A stretch of 64,000 bases of DNA from Dictyobacter formicarum (GTDB taxonomy: Bacteria; Chloroflexota; Ktedonobacteria; Ktedonobacterales; Ktedonobacteraceae). Below the pieces are notes generated by a model. That model did no database searches. It saw only the letters and a program-made list of their open reading frames with translations, and had not been told where the DNA came from. Location of the stretch: contig NZ_BNJJ01000002.1 of assembly GCF_016587435.1 (NCBI RefSeq), positions 496,001 through 560,000 on the forward strand, read 5' to 3'. Positions 51,086-59,146 of the stretch are shown piece after piece (position 1 is the first letter of the stretch; the number at the start of each line of letters is the position of its first letter). The translations under genes were made by a program, and so were the position numbers.

Positions 51086-51769
51086 ATGCAGCGTCAGAGC
51101 AGCGCATCTTCAGATACCCATAAAAATTCCCTGTTGGATATTAAACGCGAATGTACATTTTGCCAGATGGAACATATTGCTCCGATGGTAATGAAGGAAA
51201 CACCAAACTTACGTCTGGTAGCTGACCATGCACCTGTAGTTGAAGGCCACCTGCTGATTATCCCTAAACAACACTATACCTGTTATGGAGATGCCCCGGC
51301 CAGCCTCGATGCCGAATTGTTCGATCTCAAGCAAGAAGTGCGACGTTTTTTTGAGCTCAACTATACTGAGCCAGTGTATTGGGAACATGGCATCTTCCAC
51401 CAGACGGTCTATCATGCTCATCTACACTGCTTCCCCATTGGTCCACTCATCTATGATCTGGAGCAGCATGAGCACGGTCAACGCATACATGGCCAGGAGG
51501 ATATTCGGGCCTGGCACCAGGAAAAAGGACACTATTTCTATCTTGAAGATGGCCACTATGGCTATCTATTTCCACCTCAAGCTGAAGACTACTCTTTCAT
51601 CATCAAAAATGAGCTAGGACCGGCCGTCGCGGCCCATAGTAGTTACAAACAGTGGCGCCTATCTCAGGAGCGCCAGGTCGATGGCAAACCGCTGATCGCC
51701 TCAGCCATGGGCCGATGGAAAGAGTTCGAGCATACCGAACAGGCTGACGCTCAATCATCGTCACAGTAA
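51086..51769 (+). CDS. HIT family protein
   Basis: This is a 227-residue protein with a histidine-triad nucleotide-binding core. CTFCQME near residue 25 resembles the Cys pair of some HIT proteins, LRLVADHAPVVEGHLLIIPKQHY is the central sheet, and TVYHAHLHCFP the His-x-His-x-His active site. The C-terminal half is longer than in simple Hint proteins and unfamiliar. AAGGAGTT precedes the ATG. It may hydrolyse or transfer nucleoside phosphates. Confidence 0.86.
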   Translation: MQRQSSASSDTHKNSLLDIKRECTFCQMEHIAPMVMKETPNLRLVADHAPVVEGHLLIIPKQHYTCYGDAPASLDAELFDLKQEVRRFFELNYTEPVYWEHGIFHQTVYHAHLHCFPIGPLIYDLEQHEHGQRIHGQEDIRAWHQEKGHYFYLEDGHYGYLFPPQAEDYSFIIKNELGPAVAAHSSYKQWRLSQERQVDGKPLIASAMGRWKEFEHTEQADAQSSSQ

Positions 51770-51968
51770 TTAATGGCCTTCATTTCGTTTCTACACCAGG
51801 GATCAACAAAAAGCGTATACTATAGAGTAGATACTTCAGAGAAGTAATTTCATAGTTGGTTTTCGCCTATTCATGTTGGGTGCTTTTAGCTCATCATGAA
51901 TTTTTAGTCGAGATACATTCTTTTCTGATTATTTACTTTTTATATTTAACTTGAGGAGAAAAGCATCA

Positions 51969-52820
51969 ATGGAAATTCGCAAAGTTGGCGTTATCGGATG
52001 CGGCTTAATGGGTGGAGGTATTGCGCAGACCTGCGCGCAAGCGGGATATACGACGCTTGTGCGGGAAATTAATCAAGAACTACTTGATAAAGGATTGGCA
52101 CGGATAGATGCCGCCTGGCAGAAAATGGAGAGCAAGGGCAAGCTTACGGCACAGCAGGCTGCAGAAACACGCGAGCGTCTGCGCGGTACAATCAATCTGG
52201 AGGATCTGGCCGATTGTGACGTGATTATCGAAGCGGTAATCGAGAATATGGAAGAGAAATTACGTCTATATCCGATGCTCGATCGCTTACTCAAACCCGA
52301 GGCCCTACTGTTGAGCAATACTTCTTCATTAAGCGTAACCCAGATGGGAGCAGTTACCAGACGACCCGACAAAGTAGCGGGCCTGCACTTCTTTAATCCT
52401 GCTCCAGTCATGCAACTGGTTGAAATCGTACGTACAATTTCAACGTCGGATGAAACTATTGAAACCGTCCAGCAGTTTGCCCGTTCGCTAGGTAAAACGC
52501 CGGTACTGGCAAAAGATACAGCGGGCTTTATCGTCAACTTCCTGCTCATCCCTTATCTGATCTCAGCAGTTCGCATGCTGGAAAACGGTGTAGCCAGCCG
52601 CGATGACATCGATACGGCCATGAAACTCGGCTGTGGCTATCCCATGGGTCCATTTACATTGCTGGACTATGTAGGACTCGATACGACACTCTGGGCGGCA
52701 GAAGCGATCTATGATGAATACAAAGATCCGCTCTATGCTCCTCCTCCGTTGCTACGCCGTATGGTGCAGTCGGGATATTATGGAAAGAAAAGCGGCAAGG
52801 GGTTCTACGATTATCAGTGA
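51969..52820 (+). CDS. 3-hydroxybutyryl-CoA dehydrogenase
   Basis: This is a 283-residue NAD(P)-dependent 3-hydroxyacyl-CoA dehydrogenase. VGVIGCGLMGGGIAQTCAQAGY is the Rossmann loop; LLLSNTSSLSVTQMG, GLHFFNPAPVMQLVEIV (catalytic His) and the Glu of LVEIV, then KDTAGFIVNFLLIPYL, are the family hallmarks. The start at 51969 has GAGGAGAA upstream. No thiolase or crotonase gene is adjacent, so it cannot be assigned to butyrate, PHB or another route. Confidence 0.95.
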   Translation: MEIRKVGVIGCGLMGGGIAQTCAQAGYTTLVREINQELLDKGLARIDAAWQKMESKGKLTAQQAAETRERLRGTINLEDLADCDVIIEAVIENMEEKLRLYPMLDRLLKPEALLLSNTSSLSVTQMGAVTRRPDKVAGLHFFNPAPVMQLVEIVRTISTSDETIETVQQFARSLGKTPVLAKDTAGFIVNFLLIPYLISAVRMLENGVASRDDIDTAMKLGCGYPMGPFTLLDYVGLDTTLWAAEAIYDEYKDPLYAPPPLLRRMVQSGYYGKKSGKGFYDYQ

Positions 52821-52864
52821 TTACTGATACTTTAAGAAGATGCATTTCCGCTGGAACGCGGGGC

Positions 52865-52899
52865 AAAAAAGGATGCGGGCTATGCTCGCATCCTTTTTG
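52865..52899. terminator. Bidirectional terminator between the dehydrogenase and the PRC-barrel gene
   Basis: A 10-bp stem (52871-52880 with 52884-52893, one G-U) with a 3-base loop has a run of A on its left and T on its right, serving both converging genes. Confidence 0.9.
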
Positions 52900-52900
52900 T

Positions 52901-53695
52901 TTAGTCTGCAGCCACAACACGGGGTGGAAGTGATCTTCGTGTATTGTAGCCTCGGCGGTCAGACACATAGCGTTGAGGTGTCGGGCGTACCTCTTCAGGA
53001 AGATATGAGCCAGCCGCATCGGTGTTAATGCCAGGGAAATTTGGACCATAGTTGTAGTGACCGGTCTCGGCTGGAGACAGTGGGCCACGCGCAAACATTG
53101 GTACACCTTTTACCTCTGGTACACCAAACTCAGGTGACTCATCATAGAGATCAGCCGGTACGCGGTCAAGACCACGCTTCAGCAGATCCACTTCGTTAAC
53201 CTTTAAACGCACAACATCATTGATAATGTTATTCTCAATAAAACGTAGCGGCACATAATAGACCTTCATGGCGAAACCGCCACGATCAGCCAGAATATAG
53301 TTGCCCAGGCGAGCCTGCACTGCACCCAGCGACTCACCACTTCTATCAATGACTGTTTGACCAATATAAAATTTTGCCAGAGCTCCGCCTAACTGTGGAG
53401 AAGAAATATATGTTTCTTCTGGTGCGGCCATCGGATCTTCTAGTGCCCACCCAAGAATACCTACAAGCACGAAGACAGCGCCAACCAGAGTCAGCCATGG
53501 TGCATCGGGAATGAACAACAAACCAACTATCGAAACCAGAATTGCGACACTAAGTAACACAGGCCACAAGCTAGGATTCGGTAAGTGGATATGATGTTCC
53601 TCCTCAGCAGCCAGCGCATCCTCCTCATAATCAGCGACAACAGTGCTCTCTCTATCGTCTGTAGCGGGATTAGCACGTTGAAGAGAACTATCCAT
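52901..53695 (-). CDS. Membrane protein with two helices and a PRC-barrel-like domain
   Basis: This is a 264-residue protein with an acidic N-terminus. Two membrane helices follow at about residues 40-90 (LWPVLLSVAILVSIVGLLFI and LTLVGAVFVLVGILGWALED), a segment resembling the cytochrome oxidase subunit IV-like domain of Actinobacteria. A PRC-barrel-like beta domain begins at IGQTVIDRSGESLGAVQAR. The tail is Pro/Arg-rich. The start at 53695 has AGAGG eight bases upstream; the frame in front is open but not protein-like. No oxidase genes are near. Function unknown. Confidence 0.72.
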   Translation of the reverse strand: MDSSLQRANPATDDRESTVVADYEEDALAAEEEHHIHLPNPSLWPVLLSVAILVSIVGLLFIPDAPWLTLVGAVFVLVGILGWALEDPMAAPEETYISSPQLGGALAKFYIGQTVIDRSGESLGAVQARLGNYILADRGGFAMKVYYVPLRFIENNIINDVVRLKVNEVDLLKRGLDRVPADLYDESPEFGVPEVKGVPMFARGPLSPAETGHYNYGPNFPGINTDAAGSYLPEEVRPTPQRYVSDRRGYNTRRSLPPRVVAAD

Positions 53696-53885
53696 AAGCA
53701 TTTCCTCTAAGAATGTATTACGATCTGTGAGGACGAGTATTCCCAATAAAATTGTCCTGTTCATAACAATAACACAATTCCCCATTTTTGACCAGAGCAT
53801 AGCCCTCCACGACGTCCACATCACGCTCACCGCTCTACAATTCTTGTGCAAAACCAGCCGGTGTTATCCCCTTTTGTTCGTGCAA

Positions 53886-53919
53886 GTGGATGTCAAAGTG
53901 GATGTCAAAGTGGATGTCA
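53886..53919. repeat. Three tandem copies of a 12-bp repeat
   Basis: GTGGATGTCAAA is repeated head to tail at 53886-53897 and 53898-53909, with a 10-base third copy at 53910-53919. It lies in the otherwise featureless 332-base gap between the PRC-barrel gene start and the TIR-STAND gene. Confidence 0.85.
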
Positions 53920-54027
53920 GATTTTCCCTCTCTCAAACAGCAATACAAGCGCATTCAAAGAAACCTCAAAGTGCATTAGGTAATTGCGAGATGATACATC
54001 ATCTCTAAAACAAATCGAGAAACTTTC

Positions 54028-56553
54028 CTATCGGCTTTGTTGTGTGTTGGGATCCATATTTTGTAATAGGAGGGCATAATTATCACGAACTGTTCGGGTG
54101 CGAGGATGCTCAAGTCCCAGACTCTGCTCCAAGATGCTCAAGGCTCGCTGGTACAGTGGCTCCGCCTCTGTATACTTGCCCTGCTCTCGGTAAAGTTCCG
54201 CCAATCCGTTGAACGGAAAGGCCACATCAGGATGCTCGGCTCCTAGGCTTTGCTCCAAGATGCTCAAGGCTCGCTGGTACAACGGCTCCGCCTCTGCATA
54301 CTTGCCCTGCTCTCGGTAGAGTTCCGCCAAATTATGGAGCGGATAGCCCACATCAGGATGCTCGGCTCCCAGGCTTTGCTCCAAGATGCCCAGGGCTCGC
54401 TGGTACAGTGGCTCCGCCTCTGCATACTTGCCCTGCTTTCGGTAGAGTTCCGCCAATCCGTTGAGCGAAGAGGCCACCTGAGGATGCTCGGCTCCTAGGC
54501 TCTGCTCCCAGATATGCAGGGCTCGCTGGTACAGTGGCTCTGCCTCTGCATACTTGCCCTGCTCTCGGTAGAGTTCCGCCAAATTATGGGGGGGATAGCC
54601 CACATCAGGATGCTCGGCTCCCAAACTCTGCTCCCAGATGTGCAGGGCTCGCTGGTACAACGGCTCCGCCTCTGCATACTTGCCCTGTTCTAGGTAGATA
54701 TTCGCTAAATTATGGAGTGGATAGCCCACATCAGGATGCCCAGTTCCCAGGCTCGGCTCCAAGATGCCCAAGGCTCGCTGGTACAACGGCTCTGCCTCAC
54801 GATAACGAGCACGATCCTGAAGGTAGGATGCTACCTTATAAAGCAAACGACTCGCTTTCCAGGTAGCGATCTGGTATTGTTGGATAATCTGCGTTCCTGT
54901 GATTGCTTGCCTCAGAAGCCGTTCACACTGTGGCCAGGTTCGATGTTTCGCATCTGGAAATGCTGCATTAATTGCCAACATCGCACGCTCAGCCCATATA
55001 CGCTGCTCTTCCTCCTCTAACTCATCCTGGAGTACCGCCTGGACCAGCCGATGCACGGAGAGCGTTCGTTCTCTGGGATCACGCCGAACCAGTGAATAGG
55101 TCCGTAATACTTCGATAGCTTGATTGCGTAGTAAAGCATCAGAAGCGAGAGGAGCCAGCACCGGTCCCAGAACTGAAGCACCTAGGGTCAGAATTTCTTC
55201 GGCAATGGCGTCAGGGGCAAAATAAGCACACAGGCGTAACAGATCGGCAGCAGCATAATTCTTCTCCTGAACGCGTCTAAAGGAAAGAGACCAGGTAGTA
55301 GCCACAGCCTCAGGATGATCAGAAATGCGAGAACGGCGATCATGAAGCAACGTTTGTCGATGGGTTTGATAAATCTCTTGATATTCCGACAAACTTATCC
55401 CAGTCGCTTCCAGATAGGCTCCTGCTTGATCTAAAGCCAGAGGTAATCCCCCCAGAGTGTAGGTGATTGAAACTGCTAATTGCTGATCTGTAAGCGGCAC
55501 TTGCAGCAAATCGGCATCAGGAGCCAACAGCCCGGCTCGTCGCAAAAATAACGCAGCGCCTTGTTCATCAGGCAACGTTTCCACTTCCAAGCGTGTGGCG
55601 AGCCGCTGCATATCCCAGGCACGGGTAGTCAGCAGAATATGACCTCCGGGAACTGTTGGCAAAAACGGTGGTAGCACATCCAATTCATCCACATTATCAA
55701 GAATGAGCAACCACTTCTGATGGTTCTGTAGCCACATTTTGACGGCCTCTATAGTGATCTCCTGCTCATCCGCATCGCCTTCAGGGAGATTAAGAAGCTT
55801 GGCAATCGCGATGTAGGAAGAAATGAGCGCATCCTGACTCTCAGCACGTGCCCACAAGACAGCTACATAGTCCTGATGGTAGCGATAGGCGTATTCCGTA
55901 GCGATCTGTGTCTTGCCAATTCCTCCAAGCCCGCTGATAGCTGTGGGGGACGGGGAAAGCGCCATGGCCTGCCCCCCTTGCAATTGGGCATGTAGCTGTA
56001 TGAGGACCTCATCTCGCCCCATAAAGAAGGGGTTACGAGGATAGGGAATGTTCCAGATAGACGGCAAAGTGGCACGTGCGGAACTGGCTGGCAACAATGA
56101 CAAGTCTTCGATGGCCCGGCGGATACCAGTCACCACATCCACAAACGCCTCATCGCGATTGCTCCATGTGGTAATTGCCTTGGCATCAGTTGGCAAGACT
56201 TGTAAATGAGAAAATAAGGCGCCTTTCCAGTCAGCTGGACGCAATATCACGGGAATGACGCGAGCCTGGCCAGCCTGGTTGCGGGCCAACGCACGTTTCA
56301 TCTCGACCTGATAGCAATAATCTGATGCGAGGAAATCCGAGCTGACCAACAGAAGGATGATCGATGCGCGATTTAATCGTTCATCAATCGTCCTAGCCCA
56401 GTCAGTACCTGGAACGACCTTCCGATCGAACCAGGTTGAGATGAGTCCCTGGCGTTCGAGTGAACTGAGATGCTTCATCAACTCATCACGCAATGGCTCA
56501 TCTTCATGAGCATACGAAAGAAACACATTAATAGCGTTTGAGTACGTCGTCAT
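54028..56553 (-). CDS. TIR-NB-ARC-TPR STAND protein, predicted anti-phage defence
   Basis: This is an 841-residue three-part protein. Residues 1-150 are a TIR domain (NVFLSYAHEDE; Glu84 in YCYQVEMKRAL is at the position of the NADase glutamate). Residues about 175-560 are an NB-ARC-type STAND ATPase with Walker A GLGGIGKTQ (Lys214), Walker B LLILDNVDE (282-290), GLPLALDQAGAYL and a late HRLVQAVL. Residues about 565-825 hold six kinesin-light-chain-like TPR units of 42 residues built on EAEPLYQRAL. The order of effector, switch and sensor matches known bacterial NLR-like immune proteins, so TPR binding of a phage or stress signal could trigger NAD loss (inference). An XRE-TPR regulator gene stands 77 bases upstream. 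Confidence 0.9.
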   Translation of the reverse strand: MTTYSNAINVFLSYAHEDEPLRDELMKHLSSLERQGLISTWFDRKVVPGTDWARTIDERLNRASIILLLVSSDFLASDYCYQVEMKRALARNQAGQARVIPVILRPADWKGALFSHLQVLPTDAKAITTWSNRDEAFVDVVTGIRRAIEDLSLLPASSARATLPSIWNIPYPRNPFFMGRDEVLIQLHAQLQGGQAMALSPSPTAISGLGGIGKTQIATEYAYRYHQDYVAVLWARAESQDALISSYIAIAKLLNLPEGDADEQEITIEAVKMWLQNHQKWLLILDNVDELDVLPPFLPTVPGGHILLTTRAWDMQRLATRLEVETLPDEQGAALFLRRAGLLAPDADLLQVPLTDQQLAVSITYTLGGLPLALDQAGAYLEATGISLSEYQEIYQTHRQTLLHDRRSRISDHPEAVATTWSLSFRRVQEKNYAAADLLRLCAYFAPDAIAEEILTLGASVLGPVLAPLASDALLRNQAIEVLRTYSLVRRDPRERTLSVHRLVQAVLQDELEEEEQRIWAERAMLAINAAFPDAKHRTWPQCERLLRQAITGTQIIQQYQIATWKASRLLYKVASYLQDRARYREAEPLYQRALGILEPSLGTGHPDVGYPLHNLANIYLEQGKYAEAEPLYQRALHIWEQSLGAEHPDVGYPPHNLAELYREQGKYAEAEPLYQRALHIWEQSLGAEHPQVASSLNGLAELYRKQGKYAEAEPLYQRALGILEQSLGAEHPDVGYPLHNLAELYREQGKYAEAEPLYQRALSILEQSLGAEHPDVAFPFNGLAELYREQGKYTEAEPLYQRALSILEQSLGLEHPRTRTVRDNYALLLQNMDPNTQQSR
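54090..54830. repeat. Six near-identical 126-bp repeats encoding the TPR array
   Basis: The 3' part of the STAND gene is made of tandem 126-bp units whose DNA is almost identical (for example AGGGCTCGCTGGTACAACGG recurs with one or two changes). Such an array can gain or lose units by recombination. Confidence 0.85.
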
Positions 56554-56630
56554 AACTGAAAAGCATCCTGTCCCTAGACGCTAGGAAGTGACAATGAACA
56601 AGATGATAAACCAAGCTTACTCCTCAAGCC

Positions 56631-58010
56631 TCAACTGCCCTGTTGAAACAAACCCTCCAGATTCTGGACACGGGTTTCGCTGGGCCAGCGCAGCTGGATC
56701 TGCTTAAAGACATCCGCAGACTCGCTTTGCCAAATTTCATACCCCTGTTCAGCGGCAGCGTTAGCCCCAGCTTCGACATATGCGCAACTCATCTCAAGAT
56801 TTCCCAATTCAGCCGCCGCACTTCCTTGCAGATTGATGATCTCAATACGCCAACTTTCTGCAACAGGGAACTTGGGATTAAGTCCATCTACTTGTGCCAG
56901 CGCGTCCCAGGCCTGTTGAGGCTGGTCTAAGTCCATGTATGTCAGCCCATCATACAGATGGAGGACTGCTTCATTACAAACCGTATACAGGAAACTTGGG
57001 TCTTCTTCCGGCTGCGAGGGGAACACTTCGTGTGCGCGGCCTCTATACCTCAGCGCATCTTGCTGGTTTCCACATCGCGCGTAGGCGCTGGCCAATCCCA
57101 TATATATTCTGGCGCGTAGCAGAGGCGACACATAACGTGTAAGAGGGAGCGCTCTCTGATATGTCTGCAGGGCCTTATCGGTCTTCTTGGCGACGAGAGC
57201 GATCGTTGCCATCTGCTTAAGGGCAGCCACCTGGATACTATAGTCACCTGTAAGCTGACTATACTGCACTGCTAAATCACAGTACCTCTCTAGGGCAGGA
57301 ACGTTGCCCTTGTCCACCTCGGCCGCAAGTATGTATCCCTGCGAGGCAATCGCTGCGGCCATTTTCTGGTTTTTTGAATAGGTTTGGGCCAGGGTCTCTA
57401 CCCTCGGCAGGAAGGTCGGCAGAATCTCCTGTACGGTCTCGGGCTGGCTCGCATTATTCAGTCCCCAGCAAGTATCTACTAGCTTTGAAAAATGTGCTAA
57501 AGTTTCCTCATTAATGTTTGTTGGCTTGGTAAGTCCTCTGCTAAGCCGGTCCCACGGTTCAGGGTTTATCAGTTCGTTCATAGGCATTGCCAGTGTTAAT
57601 CCTGATACGCCCAGCAACTGCTTTAGTGCGTTCCGCCGTGACTCGTCAAAGTGCGCCATTTTGTCCTCTCCTATTAGTATGGAAGAGAGATATGATGCTT
57701 GCTCCCTCGTTAACACTATGATTGATGGGCTTTGACTTTCCTGCAACTCGTAGATTGAAGGCTGCGCCGGAACACTTTTCGATGCGGTTGCATCTCCAAT
57801 TGTATCTAGCAAATGTCCGTCATCCGTATATCCCAGATCCCGAGGAGACATTCCAAAAGCCTGACACAGTAAACTCAGATTATACCCTCTGGGTGTTTGT
57901 GTACCTAGCTCCCAGCGCATATAGGTGCGTTCACTTACTTCAGCCTTATCTGCAGCGAAAGCCTGTGACCATAACCGTTGCTTCCTGGCATTGCGTAGCT
58001 TCTGGTTCAT
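56631..58010 (-). CDS. XRE-type regulator with TPR-like C-terminal domain
   Basis: This is a 459-residue protein. Residues 1-60 are a Cro/CI-type helix-turn-helix (RLWSQAFAADKAEVSERTYMRWELG). A central segment is followed from about residue 160 by TPR-like helices (YSQLTGDYSIQVAALKQMATIALVAKK and ASAYARCGNQQDALRYRGRAHEV). HTH-TPR proteins are abundant in multicellular Gram-positives and Chloroflexi and often sense peptides or protein partners. It is upstream of the TIR-STAND gene on the same strand with a 77-base gap, so it probably controls or is co-expressed with it. AAGGGG lies five bases before the ATG. Confidence 0.84.
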   Translation of the reverse strand: MNQKLRNARKQRLWSQAFAADKAEVSERTYMRWELGTQTPRGYNLSLLCQAFGMSPRDLGYTDDGHLLDTIGDATASKSVPAQPSIYELQESQSPSIIVLTREQASYLSSILIGEDKMAHFDESRRNALKQLLGVSGLTLAMPMNELINPEPWDRLSRGLTKPTNINEETLAHFSKLVDTCWGLNNASQPETVQEILPTFLPRVETLAQTYSKNQKMAAAIASQGYILAAEVDKGNVPALERYCDLAVQYSQLTGDYSIQVAALKQMATIALVAKKTDKALQTYQRALPLTRYVSPLLRARIYMGLASAYARCGNQQDALRYRGRAHEVFPSQPEEDPSFLYTVCNEAVLHLYDGLTYMDLDQPQQAWDALAQVDGLNPKFPVAESWRIEIINLQGSAAAELGNLEMSCAYVEAGANAAAEQGYEIWQSESADVFKQIQLRWPSETRVQNLEGLFQQGS

Positions 58011-58027
58011 CTCAGCCCCTTAAATGA

Positions 58028-58056
58028 ATTCTAAGGTTCTACGACAGTAGGGTCAA
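58028..58056 (-). promoter_or_regulatory. Promoter of the XRE-TPR/TIR-STAND transcript
   Basis: TTGACC (58056-58051), a 17-base spacer and TAGAAT (58033-58028) would start RNA near 58021. An ACGACA motif (58041-58046) lies inside the spacer and recurs upstream. Confidence 0.7.
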
Positions 58057-58157
58057 GCAAAAAACATCTTTAAAATGGAGCATTACAGCACAAACGACAG
58101 GTAAATGACAGGTGGTAACGACACTATAAACGTGAGTATAACGTCCGCTTTACGACA
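58041..58157. promoter_or_regulatory. Recurring ACGACA motif upstream of the XRE-TPR gene
   Basis: ACGACA occurs at 58041, 58094, 58118 and 58152 in the same orientation, within the 312-base gap 58011-58322. It is a possible binding site of the XRE-TPR regulator. I see no gene in this gap. Confidence 0.4.
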
Positions 58158-58322
58158 TTCTCCTCTTTTTCTGTGTGAAGTATTATTAGCGTTAAGACAG
58201 CCGCGTCTTTAGCATACATCATTAAATAGGAAGGTTTCAACGTGAACAAAGCATATAGGCACATAAATACCAAAACCGCGTTAAGTAACATGGCAAACCG
58301 TTCCTCAATCGTACAACAGAGT

Positions 58323-58532
58323 CTACCGAACGGTTTGAATACCGAGCTCTTGAAAAGTTACAGATCGATCAAGATGTTTGCTCAACGCGATACAGGCACG
58401 CGCAGCCAATGCCGCTCTGACAGGCTTTCCTTTCTCAATCTTTTCGATCGTTGCACGGGATATGTCCGCTTCTTTCGATAATTGAGTGATAGTCAATCCA
58501 GCATTGGTTCGTAGGTCTTCAAATGTGGTCAT
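58323..58532 (-). CDS. Small XRE-family repressor-like protein
   Basis: This is a 69-residue helix-turn-helix protein with little else. TTFEDLRTNAGLTITQLSKEADISRATIEKIEKGK is the Cro/CI fold. The start at 58532 has GGGAGGA four bases upstream; an earlier in-frame ATG at 58577 does not. It is divergent from the gene at 58763, with ACGGCCGT palindromes between them, as in a phage- or plasmid-type control switch at the edge of the replication module. Confidence 0.83.
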   Translation of the reverse strand: MTTFEDLRTNAGLTITQLSKEADISRATIEKIEKGKPVRAALAARACIALSKHLDRSVTFQELGIQTVR

Positions 58533-58645
58533 AAAATCCTCCCTTTTCTGTATATTGTATTGGCTAGATACTAGCATATAGTTGCAAAGAAATCAATTTG
58601 TTTAGCTGTAATCGTTCATCTTTGCTAAAATCCGCTAAAAAAGCA

Positions 58646-58675
58646 TTGACATTGGAGAAGATACGGCCGTATACT
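58646..58675 (+). promoter_or_regulatory. Rightward promoter of the mobile-element module
   Basis: A perfect TTGACA (58646-58651), an 18-base spacer and TATACT (58670-58675) face the small membrane protein and sigma-factor genes. Confidence 0.75.
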
Positions 58676-58733
58676 TCGATCAGCGCAAGCAAAAATGATC
58701 AAAGAAGGGCAAAGAAAGACAAATAACGGCCGT
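58661..58733. promoter_or_regulatory. Operator candidates around ACGGCCGT
   Basis: The perfect 12-bp palindrome ATACGGCCGTAT (58661-58672) overlaps the -10 box, and a second ACGGCCGT lies at 58726-58733, 63 bp centre to centre. They sit between the divergent XRE repressor and the rightward genes and are natural targets for it. Confidence 0.6.
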
Positions 58734-58762
58734 AAAGTTATATTTTGAAAGGAGAAAGAGCT

Positions 58763-58999
58763 ATGCTAACTCAGATGTTGCCCTGGATTGCGGTTTCAGG
58801 ATTGCTGGGGTTAATCGCTGGATTGATTCTCGGAATTTACCTGGCTTCAGCCTTAGTGAGAGGTCACTATAGCCATATCTTGACCAATACGGATCACGGC
58901 CAACATATCCCAAAGGCGGCATTTATTCCTCGGCCTTATCCAGCGAGCCGCCCTCTTGATATAAGCGATGAGGAATACTACATGCGCACACACCGCTAG
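58763..58999 (+). CDS. Small single-pass membrane protein
   Basis: This is a 78-residue protein that I do not recognise. One membrane helix (about 5-32, WIAVSGLLGLIAGLILGIYLAS) is followed by a polar tail with a Pro/Arg-rich stretch. AAGGAGAAAGAG precedes the ATG at 58763, a near-ideal ribosome-binding site. It is the first gene after the rightward promoter. Function unknown; it may be an accessory protein of the element. Confidence 0.7.
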   Translation: MLTQMLPWIAVSGLLGLIAGLILGIYLASALVRGHYSHILTNTDHGQHIPKAAFIPRPYPASRPLDISDEEYYMRTHR

Positions 59000-59009
59000 C
59001 AAGCAGAAA

Positions 59010-59036
59010 GGCTTGGCATGCGCCACATACCAAGCC
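59010..59036 (+). terminator. Hairpin after the small membrane protein gene
   Basis: GGCTTGG (59010-59016) pairs with CCAAGCC (59030-59036). The following CGATTGAGAAACTTTT is only weakly T-rich, so it may attenuate rather than stop transcription. Confidence 0.4.
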
Positions 59037-59078
59037 CGATTGAGAAACTTTTCTCGTAAACGTGCTTTCGTCCCGACA

Positions 59079-59126
59079 GTCAAGTCCTCCTCCATAGTAT
59101 CCCGTGTTGGAGGCTTGACGTCAAGC
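59079..59126 (+). promoter_or_regulatory. Overlapping dyads upstream of the sigma-factor gene
   Basis: GTCAAG-T-CCTCC (59079-59090) can pair with GGAGGCTTGAC (59109-59119). The latter also belongs to the perfect 14-bp palindrome GCTTGACGTCAAGC (59113-59126). Two exclusive folds are therefore possible just before the Shine-Dalgarno at 59132. Confidence 0.45.
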
Positions 59127-59146
59127 GCCATGAGGAGCAAGATGCT

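Noticed and set aside
54090..54830. Regular repeats resembling a CRISPR array
   Set aside because: The units are 126 bp, contiguous, in frame and encode TPR helices; there are no spacers or cas genes.
58242..58481. 79-codon GTG-started frame with a fair Shine-Dalgarno sequence, plus strand
   Set aside because: Most of it is antisense to the XRE repressor gene, which has a clear fold and better ribosome-binding site.
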